From Brooklawnia cerclae (GTDB taxonomy: Bacteria > Actinomycetota > Actinomycetes > Propionibacteriales > Propionibacteriaceae): DNA of 64,000 nt. This document shows positions 50,356 to 60,561 of the stretch, in pieces (within the stretch, counting starts at the first letter, position 1; each line of letters starts with the position of its first letter). The position numbers were made by a program, and so were the translations under genes. The stretch lies in the NCBI RefSeq assembly GCF_011758645.1, contig NZ_JAAMOZ010000001.1:2542001-2606000 (forward strand). Direction: 5' to 3'. Under the pieces are notes generated by a model. That model was not told where the DNA came from. It worked only from the letters and a program-made list of their open reading frames with translations, and made no database searches.

Positions 50356-51587
50356 TGCCCTCCAGCCCGCCGAGCTCGGCCCGCAACACCGCGGAGACGC
50401 CGCAACCGCTCGGAGTCGTCGTCCAGCAGGTGAAGGGCTGGGTGGAACGCTGCGGCTGGGTGTGGGTGGAGGCCCAGGTGATCGAGATCAACCGCAGGGC
50501 CGCCCCGACCCAGTTCCTAGTCATGCGCGACAAGCGAGCCGAACAGTCCGTGCGGGTGACCTGCACGGCGATGGTGCTGGACGCCGCAGGCCCGCTCACG
50601 CAGGGGACGACGGTCGTGGCGTGCGTGAGCCCTCGGGTGTGGGCCAAGGACGCGTCCCTGAGCTTCGAGTGCGCCGAGATCCGCATCGTCGGCGAGGGAC
50701 GGCTGCTGGCTCAACTCGAGCAGCTGAAACGCAAGCTGCAGGCGGAGGGGCTGTTCGATCCGGTCCGCAAGAAGCCCCTGCCCTTCCTTCCGCGAGCGAT
50801 CGGCCTGGTCACCGGGGCCGACAGTGCCGCGGAACGGGATGTGCTGTCGAACATCACCCGCCGGTGGCCCGCCGCCGACATCCGCGTGAGGCACAGCCTG
50901 GTGCAGGGTCCCGATGCGGCCGCGGACGTGATGACCGCTCTCGCTGAACTCGACGCCGTCCCCGAGATCGAGGTCATCGTGATCGCGCGCGGTGGGGGCT
51001 CGCTGGAAGATCTGCTGCCCTTCAGCGACGAGGGGCTCGTCCGAGCGGTGTTCGCGGCTCGCACACCCGTCGTCAGCGCCATCGGTCACGAGCCCGACAG
51101 CCCGATCCTCGACCTCGTTGCCGACAAGCGGGCATCCACTCCGACCGATGCCGCCAAGCTCGTCGTCCCGGACGCGGCCGAGCAGGCCCAGCAGGTGCGC
51201 GACGTGCTCGCCCGGTTGCGCCAGGCGATCGTCACCCGGCTGCGCACCGAGCAACAGTCCCTCGACCAGATGCGGTCGCGGCCGGTGCTGCGCGACCCGA
51301 CCGGTGGATTCGCCGCCCACGACGAGTGGCTGCAGAACCGGCGGCTCCGTCTGGAGCGTGCGATAGACCGCAGGCTCGCCGACGACCAGACCGCCCTCGA
51401 CCACGCCGTGCGCTCCATCCGCGCGATGTCACCCAAGGCGACCCTCGATCGCGGTTACGCCATCGTCGCCGACGCCGAGGGCACCTCGGTGACCTCCGTG
51501 AACGACGTGGAACCGGGAGACCAGCTCATGGTGTACCTGTCCGATGGCCAGGTCTTCGTCGAAGTCGACTATCAGGAGGCCAAATGA
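50355..51587 (+). CDS. xseA: Exodeoxyribonuclease VII large subunit
   Basis: 410-aa catalytic subunit of ExoVII, which degrades single-stranded DNA into oligonucleotides. N-terminal OB fold (about 18-115), then the catalytic domain with 'RAIGLVTGADSAAERDVLSN', 'ARGGGSLEDLLPFSDE', 'PVVSAIGHEPDSPILDLVAD' and 'ASTPTDAAKLVVP', and a C-terminal coiled region ending in 'SPKATLDRGYAIV'. ATG 50355 overlaps the ispH stop by one base; its stop overlaps xseB. Confidence 0.96.
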   Translation: MPSSPPSSARNTAETPQPLGVVVQQVKGWVERCGWVWVEAQVIEINRRAAPTQFLVMRDKRAEQSVRVTCTAMVLDAAGPLTQGTTVVACVSPRVWAKDASLSFECAEIRIVGEGRLLAQLEQLKRKLQAEGLFDPVRKKPLPFLPRAIGLVTGADSAAERDVLSNITRRWPAADIRVRHSLVQGPDAAADVMTALAELDAVPEIEVIVIARGGGSLEDLLPFSDEGLVRAVFAARTPVVSAIGHEPDSPILDLVADKRASTPTDAAKLVVPDAAEQAQQVRDVLARLRQAIVTRLRTEQQSLDQMRSRPVLRDPTGGFAAHDEWLQNRRLRLERAIDRRLADDQTALDHAVRSIRAMSPKATLDRGYAIVADAEGTSVTSVNDVEPGDQLMVYLSDGQVFVEVDYQEAK

Positions 51588-51799
51588 GCGACGCCAAGCC
51601 CGAACTCACCTACGAGGAAGCCCGACGGCAGCTGGCCGAGGTGGTGCAGCAGCTGGAGTCGGGCGGGGTGCCCCTCGCCGAGTCGATGCAGCTGTGGGAA
51701 CGGGGCGAGAAGCTCGCCCAGATCTGTCAGCGTTGGCTCGACGGAGCCAAGGAGAAGATCCAGGCCGCTCGGCAGGCCTCACAGCCGGACGCGAGCTGA
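51584..51799 (+). CDS. xseB: Exodeoxyribonuclease VII small subunit
   Basis: 71-aa helical hairpin protein that multiply decorates XseA. The XseB pattern 'LTYEEARRQLAEVVQQLESG' (residues 8-27) and 'LAESMQLWERGEKLAQICQ' is complete. ATG 51584 overlaps the xseA stop (ATGA) as usual for this pair. Confidence 0.95.
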   Translation: MSDAKPELTYEEARRQLAEVVQQLESGGVPLAESMQLWERGEKLAQICQRWLDGAKEKIQAARQASQPDAS

Positions 51800-51846
51800 C
51801 ACCTCGCGTCCGACCGGCGCCACCGGCGTCCTGAGCCCCTCAGACG

Positions 51847-53205
51847 TCAGAACTCCTCGAGCATCTCGGTGACGAGCGCCGCTATGGGCGAGCGCTCCGA
51901 CCGCGTGAGTGTCACGTGGGCGAACAACGGGTTGCCCTTGAGGCGCTCGACCACCGCCGCGATGCCGTCGTGGCGTCCGACCCTCAGGTTGTCGCGCTGC
52001 GCGACGTCATGGGTGAGGACGACGCGTGAGTTCTGCCCGATTCGGCTGAGCACGGTCAGCAGCACGTTGCGCTCCAACGACTGCGCCTCGTCCACGATCA
52101 CGAACGCGTCGTGCAGCGAACGCCCACGGATGTGGGTCAGCGGCAGCACCTCGAGCATCTCGCGATCGGCGAGTTCGTCGATGACATACTTGCTGGTCAC
52201 CGAGCTGAGGGTGTCGTAGACCGCCTGCCCCCACGGGTTCATCTTCTCGGCCTGATCGCCGGGCAGGTAGCCGAGTTCCTGTCCCCCGACCGCGTACAGC
52301 GGCCGGAACACCATGACCTTCTCGAACTGGTGCCGCTCCATGACCAGCTCCAGGCCCGCGCACAGCGCCATCGCCGACTTGCCCGTGCCGGCGCGCCCAC
52401 CCAGGCTGACGATGCCGACCTCGGGATCGAGCAGCAGGTCGAGCGCCACTCGCTGTTCGGCGCTGCGCCCGTGGACGCCGAAAGCCTCCAGGTCGGTGCG
52501 GATGGCCTTGATGCTGCCGTCAGGCATCCGGCGCCCGAGTGCGGTGCCGTTGGGCGACTTGAGGACGACGCCGGAGTTCACCACGATCTCGCCGGCCTCC
52601 TCGATCGTCACCCGGCCCTGGTCGTAGAGACCCTTCACGACGTCGGCCGTCACCTCGAGGGTGACCATGCCGGAATACCCGGAATCCCTCACCTGCTCGT
52701 TGCGGTACTCCTGTGCCTCCAGCCCCATGGACGCCGCCTTGACGCGCATCGGCAGGTCCTTGCTGACGAGGACGACCTCGCGTCCCTCCGCGGCGTAGTT
52801 GAGGGCGACCGCCAGGATGCGGGAGTCGTTGTCACCCAGGCGGAAGCCCGCCGGAAGCCGATCGGGGCTCGTGTGGTTGAGCTCGACGTGCAGGTGACCG
52901 CCCTCCGGATTCACGCGGATCGGCTCGTCCAGCCTTCCGTGGGCCTGGCGCAGATCGTCCAGCAGCCGCAACGCGGTGCGGGCGAACAGCCCCAGTTCGG
53001 GATGGTGGCGTTTGGCCTCCAACTCGGTGATGACGACGATCGGCAGGATCACGTCGTGCTCGGCGAACCGCAGGAGCGCCTTCGGGTCGCTCAACAGCAC
53101 GGAGGTGTCGACCACATAGGTCTTCGTGCTGACGGGGCTGGTGGGCTGAACGCCGGTTCCCGGAACTTCGAACGTGTTGTTCCGGTCATCAATCGTGGTT
53201 AGCAC
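51847..53205 (-). CDS. PhoH family protein with N-terminal PIN domain (PhoH2 type)
   Basis: 452-aa fusion of a PIN RNase-like domain (about 30-160; '[16 protein letters not shown]', '[13 protein letters not shown]', '[14 protein letters not shown]') with a PhoH ATPase/helicase-like domain ('[19 protein letters not shown]', '[11 protein letters not shown]', '[16 protein letters not shown]'). Such PhoH2 proteins unwind and cleave RNA. GTG 53205 is six bases after AAGGAG. The preceding leader contains two GC-rich hairpins and a possible uORF. Convergent with xseB, 47 bases apart. Confidence 0.92.
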   Translation of the reverse strand: MLTTIDDRNNTFEVPGTGVQPTSPVSTKTYVVDTSVLLSDPKALLRFAEHDVILPIVVITELEAKRHHPELGLFARTALRLLDDLRQAHGRLDEPIRVNPEGGHLHVELNHTSPDRLPAGFRLGDNDSRILAVALNYAAEGREVVLVSKDLPMRVKAASMGLEAQEYRNEQVRDSGYSGMVTLEVTADVVKGLYDQGRVTIEEAGEIVVNSGVVLKSPNGTALGRRMPDGSIKAIRTDLEAFGVHGRSAEQRVALDLLLDPEVGIVSLGGRAGTGKSAMALCAGLELVMERHQFEKVMVFRPLYAVGGQELGYLPGDQAEKMNPWGQAVYDTLSSVTSKYVIDELADREMLEVLPLTHIRGRSLHDAFVIVDEAQSLERNVLLTVLSRIGQNSRVVLTHDVAQRDNLRVGRHDGIAAVVERLKGNPLFAHVTLTRSERSPIAALVTEMLEEF

Positions 53206-53514
53206 ATCGACTCCTTCTGCGCCGCCGTGTGGCGACCAGGGGCAGCCACACGGCCTCTGCGCAATCGGCCGAGGCGGGATGCCCCGCCTGCGGGTGGAAC
53301 GCTTCCCCTCGCTCCATGGTCCGACGGTAAGTGCCCGTACCCAAGGCGGACGACACCACACGCCGGACGTTAAAGCAAAGTTCACAATCGGGACGCCGAC
53401 GCCCGGGTCCGCATCGAGCCGTCGCGGGGGGCCGCTCACGCGGGCCGCCTGAGGCTCGGTCGGTCGCCCGGGAGGACCCCCTCGACGGGCCGCCGGGCAG
53501 CGTCCGCCGCGTTC
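53206..53514 (-). other. Structured 5' leader and promoter region of the PhoH2 gene
   Basis: 309 bases without an obvious conventional gene. On the minus strand, TACCGT (53324-53329) lies 6 bases before an ATG at 53317 that opens a 42-codon frame running past the phoH GTG. Downstream are a 6-bp hairpin GGCGGG/CCCGCC (53273-53288) and a 9-bp hairpin CCGTGTGGC/GCCACACGG (53225-53253) just before the ribosome site. The left part next to the hemolysin III stop shows nothing. Confidence 0.45.
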
Positions 53515-54225
53515 CTAGAGCACCGCGATGAGAATCGCGACCCAGTGGCACACGGCTCCCAGGATCGTCCCGGCGTGGAAGAGTTCGTGGAACCCGAACC
53601 ATGCGGGGCTCGGGTTGGGGCGTTTGAGCGCGTACACCACGGCGCCGGCCGAGTAGGCCACCCCGCCGACGAGCAGCAGGACGACGACCGCGGGGCCGCC
53701 GGCGCTCCAGAAATCGCCCAGCCAGAACACCGCCACCCAGCCCATCACGATGTAGAGGGCGACGTAGAGCCATCGAGGCGCACCGAGCCAGAGCGTCCGG
53801 AAGAGCACCTCGGCCACGGCGCATCCCCACACCAGCGAGAGCAGCACGACACGGGACGAGCCGTCCAGCAGTGCCATGGCCAGGGGTGTGTAGGTGCCGG
53901 CGATGAAGATCGGGATGTTCGAGTGGTCGATCCGGCGCATGCGCTGGAGGACACGGTCCGACCAGGTGCCACGGTGGTACAGCGCGGAGTGACCGAACAG
54001 CAGAATGCCGGTCAGCGTCCACACGGCACACGCCACCCGGACGCCGGCCGACCCGGCCACGACCGTGATGACCAGGCCACCGACGAGGACGACGGGGGTA
54101 TTGATCAGGTGCAGCATGCCCCGCAGGCGGGGCTTGGCGGCGTCGTGAGGTCCGGAGACGACCGCGTCCACGACGGCATCGCGATGAGTGGCCCGGGAGG
54201 CGGCCTCGCGCACGTCAGCATCCAT
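53515..54225 (-). CDS. Hemolysin III / TrhA (PAQR-like) membrane protein
   Basis: 236-aa seven-helix membrane protein of the hemolysin III/YqfA (TrhA) family, linked to membrane-energy homeostasis. Characteristic metal-site residues appear in 'LLFGHSALYHRGTWSDRVL' region (about 75-93), 'RRIDHSNIPIFIAGTYTPLA' and 'FHELFHAGTILGAVCHWVAI'. ATG 54225 is seven bases after TACCGT, which lies inside a perfect 20-bp palindrome (54228-54247), so the promoter is probably repressor-controlled. Divergent from uppS. Confidence 0.9.
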   Translation of the reverse strand: MDADVREAASRATHRDAVVDAVVSGPHDAAKPRLRGMLHLINTPVVLVGGLVITVVAGSAGVRVACAVWTLTGILLFGHSALYHRGTWSDRVLQRMRRIDHSNIPIFIAGTYTPLAMALLDGSSRVVLLSLVWGCAVAEVLFRTLWLGAPRWLYVALYIVMGWVAVFWLGDFWSAGGPAVVVLLLVGGVAYSAGAVVYALKRPNPSPAWFGFHELFHAGTILGAVCHWVAILIAVL

Positions 54226-54227
54226 GA

Positions 54228-54247
54228 AACCTACGGTACCGTAGGTT
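54228..54247. promoter_or_regulatory. Perfect 20-bp palindrome over the hemolysin III -10 box
   Basis: AACCTACGGTACCGTAGGTT, a gapless palindrome. It includes TACCGT (54233-54238, minus strand), seven bases before ATG 54225. A TetR-type or similar dimeric repressor bound here would block transcription. Confidence 0.6.
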
Positions 54248-54338
54248 AGACGGTTTGCAACTGCTATCACGGGCCACGAACGCTACGACCTGGGTCCATT
54301 CCGAGCCCGGGCGCCCGACTCGTCCCGCGCGTCTTGGC

Positions 54339-54344
54339 TAGATT
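54339..54344 (+). promoter_or_regulatory. -10 box of leaderless uppS
   Basis: TAGATT, seven bases before ATG 54352; it rejects the TTG/ATG alternatives further upstream. Confidence 0.55.
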
Positions 54345-54351
54345 GATCCCC

Positions 54352-55176
54352 ATGGCGATCGCCGGTTCGGGCGCCCAATGGCTAAAAGCCCTCGACCTCT
54401 TACCCCGCGGGGTGAAGCAGTTGATCTACCGCGCCTACGAACAGCGGCTGCGCCGCCAGATCACCCCCGACGCCCTCCCCCAGCACGTCGCCGTGCTGGC
54501 TGACGGCAACCGGCGCTGGGCTCGCGCGAACGCTCCGGGCATGCCGCTGGCCGTCGGCTATCAGGCCGGTGCCGACAAGCTCAAGGAGTTCGTCGTCTGG
54601 TGCGACGAGATCGGCATCGACGTCGTCACGCTCTGGGTGTTGTCCACCGACAACCTGCGACGATCGCGGGACGACGAACTGCGGCCGCTGCTGGAGGTGA
54701 TCGTGCAACTCGTGGCCGACCTCGCCGCCACGGGTGAGTACCGGGTGATGACCGTCGGCGACCTCGGTCTGCTCCCGGAGGACGCCGCCGCGCGCCTCCG
54801 CCGGACGGCCGACGACACGGCGGGCCTCGGCGGCATGCACGTCAACGTGGCCGTCAGCTACGGAGGACGCCATGAGCTCCGCGATGCCGTCCGCTCGCTG
54901 CTGGCGGAGGAGGCAGCACGGGGATCGACGCTGGAGTCGCTGGCCGAGACGCTGGAGATCGACCAGATCGCCGAGCACCTCTACACGAAGGGGCAGCCCG
55001 ACCCCGACCTCATCATCCGCACCTCGGGAGAACAGCGGCTGTCGGGGTTCCTCATGTGGCAGTCGGCGCACAGCGAGTTCTATTTCTGCGAGGCGCTGTG
55101 GCCCGACTTCCGCAAGCTCGACTTCTACCGCGCGCTGCGCTCGTACGCCCAGCGTGAGCGCCGCTACGGCCGGTGA
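54352..55176 (+). CDS. uppS: Isoprenyl (polyprenyl) diphosphate synthase, cis type
   Basis: 274-aa cis-prenyltransferase that extends allylic diphosphates with isopentenyl diphosphate, giving the lipid carrier for cell-wall synthesis. Conserved regions: 'VLADGNRRWARANA' (catalytic Asp, about 50-63), 'VVTLWVLSTDNLRRS', 'VNVAVSYGGRHEL' and 'LIIRTSGEQRLSGFLMWQS'. The 'DGNRRWAR' form and length resemble the actinobacterial short-chain Z-prenyl synthase group as much as UppS proper, so chain length is not certain. Leaderless ATG 54352. Confidence 0.9.
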   Translation: MAIAGSGAQWLKALDLLPRGVKQLIYRAYEQRLRRQITPDALPQHVAVLADGNRRWARANAPGMPLAVGYQAGADKLKEFVVWCDEIGIDVVTLWVLSTDNLRRSRDDELRPLLEVIVQLVADLAATGEYRVMTVGDLGLLPEDAAARLRRTADDTAGLGGMHVNVAVSYGGRHELRDAVRSLLAEEAARGSTLESLAETLEIDQIAEHLYTKGQPDPDLIIRTSGEQRLSGFLMWQSAHSEFYFCEALWPDFRKLDFYRALRSYAQRERRYGR

Positions 55177-55348
55177 GCAGCCGGACGACCGCCACCGGCG
55201 TGACAGATCTTCCCCAACTCACCCTCGCCGTCCCGCACCAGACCGTACGACCAGGGCACGTACTCGCCTGACGCGAACCACGGCGAAGTCTCGGTAAGCA
55301 CTGTCACGCACGGCCCCCGCGGCAGCAAACCGCCCTCGTCCGCCGGGA

Positions 55349-57421
55349 TCAGACCGTCGTCCCCCGCAGAGCCGAGCGAAGCTCACCCCAGTCGGTGATC
55401 GGCGCCTCGCACGTGTGCCCATGGCACACGAAGGCGGTCGCACTCCCCTCGAGCGGCTCGCGTCCGGCGAAGAGTTCGCCGAAACCGTCGGTGCCAGGGC
55501 GGCCCGTGACCACCACGCTCCCCCACGGGGCAAGCCGCCACGCGGCCCGGGTCAGCTCCGACAGCGGATCGGGCTCGTCGGCGACGACCACCACCTCCGC
55601 GGGTCCCGCCCCTCGTCCCGCCTCCCACTCGGAGAGCAGGTCGGCGAGTGCCCAGCCCGCGAACCGCGGTTCGGCGGCGAGTACGGGCCGCAGGGTCGCG
55701 GCGGCGGCGTCCGCCCGCTCGGCGAGGTCGGGACGATCGGCCAGCCGCGAGACCGCCCGCAACGCCATGACCATCAGACTGGTCGCGCTCGGGGTCGACT
55801 CGTCGTCCAACTGCCGCGGACGATCGAAGAGTTCCCGCGAGGCGCCGGCATCGAAGAACCCGCCGCCGGCGTCGGCGAACAGCTCGACCGCGCGGTCCAC
55901 CACGGTCTCGGCCCGGCGAAGCCACACCGGGTCACCCCAGGCGCCGGCGAGACGGACGAAGCCCAGCGCCGCCGCCGCGTAGTCCGCGGTCACCCCGTCG
56001 GGCCCGCGCACACCGTCGAGGGTCGTGCGGGCCAGCACGCGGTGTTCCTCGTCCCAGTGCGCATCCCAGAGATACTCACCGGCCCGCGTCGCCAGGTCGA
56101 GCCATGCACGCTCACCGAACACGAGGGCGGCGACGGCCAGCGAGTCGACGAGCAGCCCGTTCCAGCCGGCGACGACCTTCTCGTCCCGGGCCGGACGAGG
56201 CCGGCGCCCCCGGATCGCTCGTAGTACGGCCAGCACGTTGGCGACACGCCCGGGGTGGGGAGCGCCGTGGAACTGGAGGGTGGACCGTCCGGTGCCGTCG
56301 GTGGGCGCGTGCGCACCCATGGGCAGGTTGCCGCCGTAGGTGACGTGGAACACCCCTTGCGCGAATCGCGAGTCCCTGCCCAGGTACTCGTCGAACTGGG
56401 CCGGCGTCCACAGGTAGTAGGCGCCCTCCTCGTGGCGTCCCTGGTCGTCGGCGGAATCGGCGTCCAGGCCGGCCGCGAACCCGCCCCGGGGCAGGAGCAT
56501 GTCGGCCTCCAGCCAGCCGACGATGCCGCGCACCACCCGTTCGAACAGCTCGCGCTGCTCGGTGCCGTCACCGGGAACCGCGTGCAGCCAGCCGCGGGTG
56601 TAGGTACCGAGCAGAAGGGCGTTGTCGTAGAGCATCTTCTCGAAGTGCGGCACCTCCCAGCCGTCGTCCACCGCATAGCGGTGGAAGCCGCCACCGACCT
56701 GGTCGTGGATGCCCCCGCGCGCCATCGACTCCAGGGTGAACAGCGCGCGGTCGTTGGCGAGCGGATCGGTGCGTACCAGCAGCGCGTCCAGCAGCGTGGC
56801 CTGCGGGAACCTGGGCGCGTGCCCGAAGCCACCGTGCCCGGGATCGAACTGGGTGTGCACCACCGTGAGCAACCGGTGGGGAACCAGATCCGCCTCGGGG
56901 ACGGGAACACTCGCGGGACGCCCGGCCTCGGCCATCCGTTCGACGATCGTCCGGGCGGACGACACCACCTCGTCCCGGCGGTCACGCCATGCCTCGGCCA
57001 GGACCTCCAGCAGCTGGCGGAACGACGGCAGACCTCCGGTGGGCTGCGGAGGGAAGTAGGTGCCGGCGAAGAACGGCCGACCATCGGGTGTGCAGAAGAC
57101 GGTGTTGGGCCATCCCCCCTGCCCGGTGAGGGCCTGGGTGGCCCGCATGAACACCTGGTCGACGTCCGGACGCTCCTCACGGTCGACCTTGATCGCGACG
57201 AAACCGTCGTTCATGAGCGCACCGACCGCGGGGTCGCTGAACGACTCGCGGGCCATCACGTGGCACCAGTGGCACGACGAGTAGCCGATGCTCACCAGCA
57301 CGGGCACGTCGCGGCGCCGGGCCTCCTCGAACGCCTCGGCCCCCCACGGCCACCAGTCGACGGGATTGTCGGCGTGCTGGCGCAGGTACGGGCTGGTCGC
57401 GGCGGCGAGGCGATTGGGCAT
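55349..57421 (-). CDS. YyaL/SPATA20-like thioredoxin-domain (DUF255) protein
   Basis: 690-aa cytosolic protein. N-terminal DUF255 thioredoxin-like domain with '[20 protein letters not shown]' (CxxC) and '[11 protein letters not shown]'-type segment reading '[13 protein letters not shown]', then a large (alpha/alpha)6-barrel region resembling N-acylglucosamine epimerases ('[17 protein letters not shown]', '[17 protein letters not shown]'). Found in most bacteria, biochemical role unknown. ATG 57421 follows GTGGGACCC. Convergent with uppS across about 170 bases in which I see nothing coding. Confidence 0.9.
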   Translation of the reverse strand: MPNRLAAATSPYLRQHADNPVDWWPWGAEAFEEARRRDVPVLVSIGYSSCHWCHVMARESFSDPAVGALMNDGFVAIKVDREERPDVDQVFMRATQALTGQGGWPNTVFCTPDGRPFFAGTYFPPQPTGGLPSFRQLLEVLAEAWRDRRDEVVSSARTIVERMAEAGRPASVPVPEADLVPHRLLTVVHTQFDPGHGGFGHAPRFPQATLLDALLVRTDPLANDRALFTLESMARGGIHDQVGGGFHRYAVDDGWEVPHFEKMLYDNALLLGTYTRGWLHAVPGDGTEQRELFERVVRGIVGWLEADMLLPRGGFAAGLDADSADDQGRHEEGAYYLWTPAQFDEYLGRDSRFAQGVFHVTYGGNLPMGAHAPTDGTGRSTLQFHGAPHPGRVANVLAVLRAIRGRRPRPARDEKVVAGWNGLLVDSLAVAALVFGERAWLDLATRAGEYLWDAHWDEEHRVLARTTLDGVRGPDGVTADYAAAALGFVRLAGAWGDPVWLRRAETVVDRAVELFADAGGGFFDAGASRELFDRPRQLDDESTPSATSLMVMALRAVSRLADRPDLAERADAAAATLRPVLAAEPRFAGWALADLLSEWEAGRGAGPAEVVVVADEPDPLSELTRAAWRLAPWGSVVVTGRPGTDGFGELFAGREPLEGSATAFVCHGHTCEAPITDWGELRSALRGTTV

Positions 57422-57537
57422 GGGTCCCACTGAACCATGCCCGCCGCGCCAGCGTCCACACGGCCGTGCCGCCGGCCCCGGTGCGACGCCGATCGACACG
57501 GCATGGCCACCTGGCCACGGTCTCCCGGCCCGGCACC

Positions 57538-59361
57538 TCAGTCGTCGGGCTGGTCGTACCGCCACTCGTCGAGCCCACCGGGCAACGGCGGAGGCTGCGG
57601 CACCGCGTCGGCCCACGGTGGACGCTCACCCGTCGTCTCCTCCACCCAGTCGACATAGGCGTCCACGGCGGTCGGAAGGGTCGGATAGATACGTCCCGCG
57701 ACCTCGCGACCGAACCCGGCCCGATCGAGGTCGGCCCTCGTCGACCGCTTGAGGCGCGCCAGTGCGAGCACGATGCCCCGGGACGACAGCTCGCGCCGCA
57801 GGTCGGCCAGCGCGTCGATCGCGGTGAGGTCGAGGCTGGTGTTGGCCTCGCAGTTGAGGACGAACCACTTCACCGGTCCCGGTGCGGAGTCCACCGCGCT
57901 CACGGCCCGATGACGGAAGTCGTCCGCGTTGGCGAAGAAGATGGGCGAGTCGTAGCGGAACACGACCAGGCCTGGCACCTGCGCCACGTGGGGGTAGTCG
58001 TGGACGTCGTGCATGCCGGCCAACCCGGGCACGAAACCCAGCACGCCGGCGTGGGGCTTGGCGATGCGGCGAAGCACGTCGAGCATGGAGCACACGACGG
58101 CGACACCGATCCCGATGAGCACACCGAAGCCCACCACGCAGGCGGCCGTGGCCAACGCAAGAATGAGCTCCGACATGCGGAAACGCCGAAGGCGCCGGAG
58201 ATCGGGGAGGTCGATGAGCCGCAACGCGGCATAGATCACGACGCCGCCCAGGGCGGCCCGCGGAAACCCCGCCAGCACCGGACCCAGGAAGAACGTCGCC
58301 GCCAGCACGACGGCGAGCGCGACCAGCGAGTGCAGCTGGGTGCGAGACCCCATCGACTCCCCGAGCGCGGTACGGGACGCGCTGGACGACACGGGGAAAC
58401 CGTGCGTCAGGCCGGCAGCGAGGTTCGCGAGCCCGAGCGCCAGCCACTCCTGGTTCGCGTCGGTCTCCTCCTGCCGCTTGGAGGCGAAGGCGCGTCCTGT
58501 GAGCACGGTGTCGGAGTAGCCGACGATCGCGATGCCGACGGCGGCCGGCAGCACCTGCATCCAATCGACGCCGGTCAGGCTCGGTATCCGAACCCCCGGC
58601 AACGCGGCACTCACCCGGCCCACCAGTTCCACCCCCAGCGCATCGAGCCCCGCGAGGTGCACGATCGCCGCAGCACCCACCATGACGATCAGTGGCCCGG
58701 GCCAGCCGGGAAACCAGCGCCGGAAGACGAAGAGCGCGGCGACGACCGCGACCGCCAGCACGAGTGTCGGTGTGTTGACCTGCGCCAGCTGCAGGGCCAG
58801 CGAGACGATCTCGTCCCAGGGCTGTTCGCCGGAGACGTCGACGCCGGTCACCTTGCCCAGCTGGCTCACGATCATGAGCACGGCCACACCGATCATGTAG
58901 CCGACGAGCACGGGCCGCGACAGCAGGTCTGCGAGGAAGCCCAGCCTGGCCAGGTATCCGAGGACGCAGATCAGGCCGGTGGACACCGCGACCACGGCCG
59001 CCACCTGGGCGTACCTCGCGGGGTCGGGTGCGGTCTGCCCGGCGGGGATGCCGAGCATCGAGGCGACGGCCACCCCGGTCATCAGCGAGGTCGTCGCCTC
59101 CGGCCCCAGCGACAGCTGCCGCGACGACCCGAAGATCGCGTACACGAGCAACGGCGCGACGACCGTCGAGAGCCCCGCCACGGCGGGTAGCCCGGCGACC
59201 TCGGCGTAGGCCATCACCTGGGGGACGAGGTAGGCCGCGACGGTGATGCCCGCCAGCAGATCGCCGCGCAGCCACGACCGGTCGTAGTGGACGAGCGCGT
59301 TCACTCCGGGCAGAACGGAAGCCCACGTGAACCCGCGGTTGCCCGTCCGTGAACTTCTCAC
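57538..59361 (-). CDS. SulP family anion transporter with STAS domain
   Basis: 607-aa membrane transporter. The SulP core has about 12-14 helices ('[20 protein letters not shown]', '[19 protein letters not shown]', '[17 protein letters not shown]', '[20 protein letters not shown]'), followed by a cytosolic STAS domain ('[20 protein letters not shown]', '[20 protein letters not shown]'). Sulfate, bicarbonate or other anions are possible; there are no sulfur genes beside it. GTG 59361 is preferred because TACCGT lies 6 bases upstream (59368-59373); the preceding codon is also GTG. Confidence 0.9.
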   Translation of the reverse strand: MRSSRTGNRGFTWASVLPGVNALVHYDRSWLRGDLLAGITVAAYLVPQVMAYAEVAGLPAVAGLSTVVAPLLVYAIFGSSRQLSLGPEATTSLMTGVAVASMLGIPAGQTAPDPARYAQVAAVVAVSTGLICVLGYLARLGFLADLLSRPVLVGYMIGVAVLMIVSQLGKVTGVDVSGEQPWDEIVSLALQLAQVNTPTLVLAVAVVAALFVFRRWFPGWPGPLIVMVGAAAIVHLAGLDALGVELVGRVSAALPGVRIPSLTGVDWMQVLPAAVGIAIVGYSDTVLTGRAFASKRQEETDANQEWLALGLANLAAGLTHGFPVSSSASRTALGESMGSRTQLHSLVALAVVLAATFFLGPVLAGFPRAALGGVVIYAALRLIDLPDLRRLRRFRMSELILALATAACVVGFGVLIGIGVAVVCSMLDVLRRIAKPHAGVLGFVPGLAGMHDVHDYPHVAQVPGLVVFRYDSPIFFANADDFRHRAVSAVDSAPGPVKWFVLNCEANTSLDLTAIDALADLRRELSSRGIVLALARLKRSTRADLDRAGFGREVAGRIYPTLPTAVDAYVDWVEETTGERPPWADAVPQPPPLPGGLDEWRYDQPDD

Positions 59362-59367
59362 CACCCA

Positions 59368-59373
59368 ACGGTA
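59368..59373 (-). promoter_or_regulatory. -10 box of leaderless SulP gene
   Basis: TACCGT, six bases before GTG 59361. Confidence 0.45.
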
Positions 59374-59425
59374 CGACGCCGTCCCGGCACGGCCCGCGAG
59401 CGGCGCGATATGCTTGTCTTGTGCC

Positions 59426-59857
59426 ATGCCCGTGGTTCGATCCACCACCCCGGACGATGCGCCCGCGCTCGTCGACCTGTTCACCGACTTCGACCATCCC
59501 TCGACCGCCGACCAACTCCGGGCGCGCCTGGACCGCATCGCCGGCGACCCGGCGTACGCGTCCTGGGTGGCGACGACCGAGGAGCACCCTGTCGGTTTCG
59601 CCGCCGCCCACCTGATCCGGTCGATCGAGTACGACGGGCATGTGGCACAGCTCATCGGGCTGGTCTCCACCGCGGGCGAGCGCGGCCACGGCATCGGGAC
59701 GCTCCTGCTCGGCACCTTCGAGCAATGGGCACGCGACAACGGTGCGGGCCGCGCGATGCTCGTCTCGTCCCACTACCGCACCGGCGCGCACCGGTTCTAC
59801 GAGCATCGCGGCTACCTGAGCACCGGGTTGCGGTTCGTCCGATTGCTCGACGCCTGA
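59426..59857 (+). CDS. GNAT family N-acetyltransferase
   Basis: 143-aa acetyl-CoA-dependent transferase. The GNAT fold is clear: 'VVRSTTPDDAPALVDLF' first strand and helix, 'VAQLIGLVSTAGERGHGIGT' with the acetyl-CoA loop R-G-x-G-I-G, and 'HYRTGAHRFYEHRGYLSTG' at the end. Substrate unknown. ATG 59426 is used; a TATGCT box 11 bases upstream suggests a very short leader. Divergent from the SulP gene. Confidence 0.88.
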   Translation: MPVVRSTTPDDAPALVDLFTDFDHPSTADQLRARLDRIAGDPAYASWVATTEEHPVGFAAAHLIRSIEYDGHVAQLIGLVSTAGERGHGIGTLLLGTFEQWARDNGAGRAMLVSSHYRTGAHRFYEHRGYLSTGLRFVRLLDA

Positions 59858-59904
59858 TGTGCCGCAAGGGCGTGTCGGCGCCGGGAATGTCGGACACTGG
59901 GGAC

Positions 59905-60555
59905 ATGGACACCACGAACACCGCTGTTCTCCTGATCGAATTTCAGAACGACTTCACGACGCCGGGTGGCGCCCTCCATGACGCGGTCGCCGGCTCGATG
60001 GCCGAGACCGGCATGCTCGCCAACTCCGCCAAACTGATGGACGCCGCGCGCGAGGCGGGCGCGACCATCATCCACATCCCGATCTCGTTCAAGCCTGGCT
60101 ATTCCGAGATCACCAGCCACCCGTACGGCATCCTCGCCGGTGTGGTCGGCTCGCAGGCGTTCGTCGCCGGCGGCTGGGGTGCGGCGATCACCGACGAGAT
60201 GACCCCCGCACCGGCCGACATCGTCGTCGAGGGCAAGCGCGGCCTGGACGCGTTCGGCAGCACGAATCTCGACTTCATCCTGCGCAGCAAGGGCATTCAG
60301 AAGGTCGCCATCGGCGGTTTCCTCACCAACTGTTGCGTCGAGTCGACGATGCGCACCGCCTACGAACGCGGCTACGACGTCGTGACGCTGACAGACTGCG
60401 TCGCGGCGACGAGCTCGCAGGAACACCAGAACGCGATCACCTACGACTACCCGATGTTCTCGCGTCCGATGACCGGCACCGAGTTCCTCGCCGAACTCAG
60501 CGGCGTCGAGGCGGTGGCGGACACCAGCCGCGGTTACGAGCCGGCACCGGCCTGA
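59905..60555 (+). CDS. Isochorismatase-like cysteine hydrolase
   Basis: 216-aa hydrolase of the isochorismatase/nicotinamidase superfamily. The catalytic triad can be placed: Asp in 'LLIEFQNDF' (about 13), Lys in 'VEGKRGLDAF' and Cys in 'GGFLTNCCVESTMRTAYERG'. The substrate (an amide, isochorismate-like acid or other) is not evident. ATG 59905 is chosen; GACACT six bases upstream could be its -10 box. ATG 59887 is in frame and possible. Confidence 0.85.
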   Translation: MDTTNTAVLLIEFQNDFTTPGGALHDAVAGSMAETGMLANSAKLMDAAREAGATIIHIPISFKPGYSEITSHPYGILAGVVGSQAFVAGGWGAAITDEMTPAPADIVVEGKRGLDAFGSTNLDFILRSKGIQKVAIGGFLTNCCVESTMRTAYERGYDVVTLTDCVAATSSQEHQNAITYDYPMFSRPMTGTEFLAELSGVEAVADTSRGYEPAPA

Positions 60556-60561
60556 GCCGGG

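Noticed and set aside
53206-53340. Possible ydaO-type (c-di-AMP) riboswitch before the PhoH2 gene
   Set aside because: Some GGGTACGGG and GCAGGCGG resemblance, but the conserved GGGGAA/GAAUC blocks and paired architecture could not be found.
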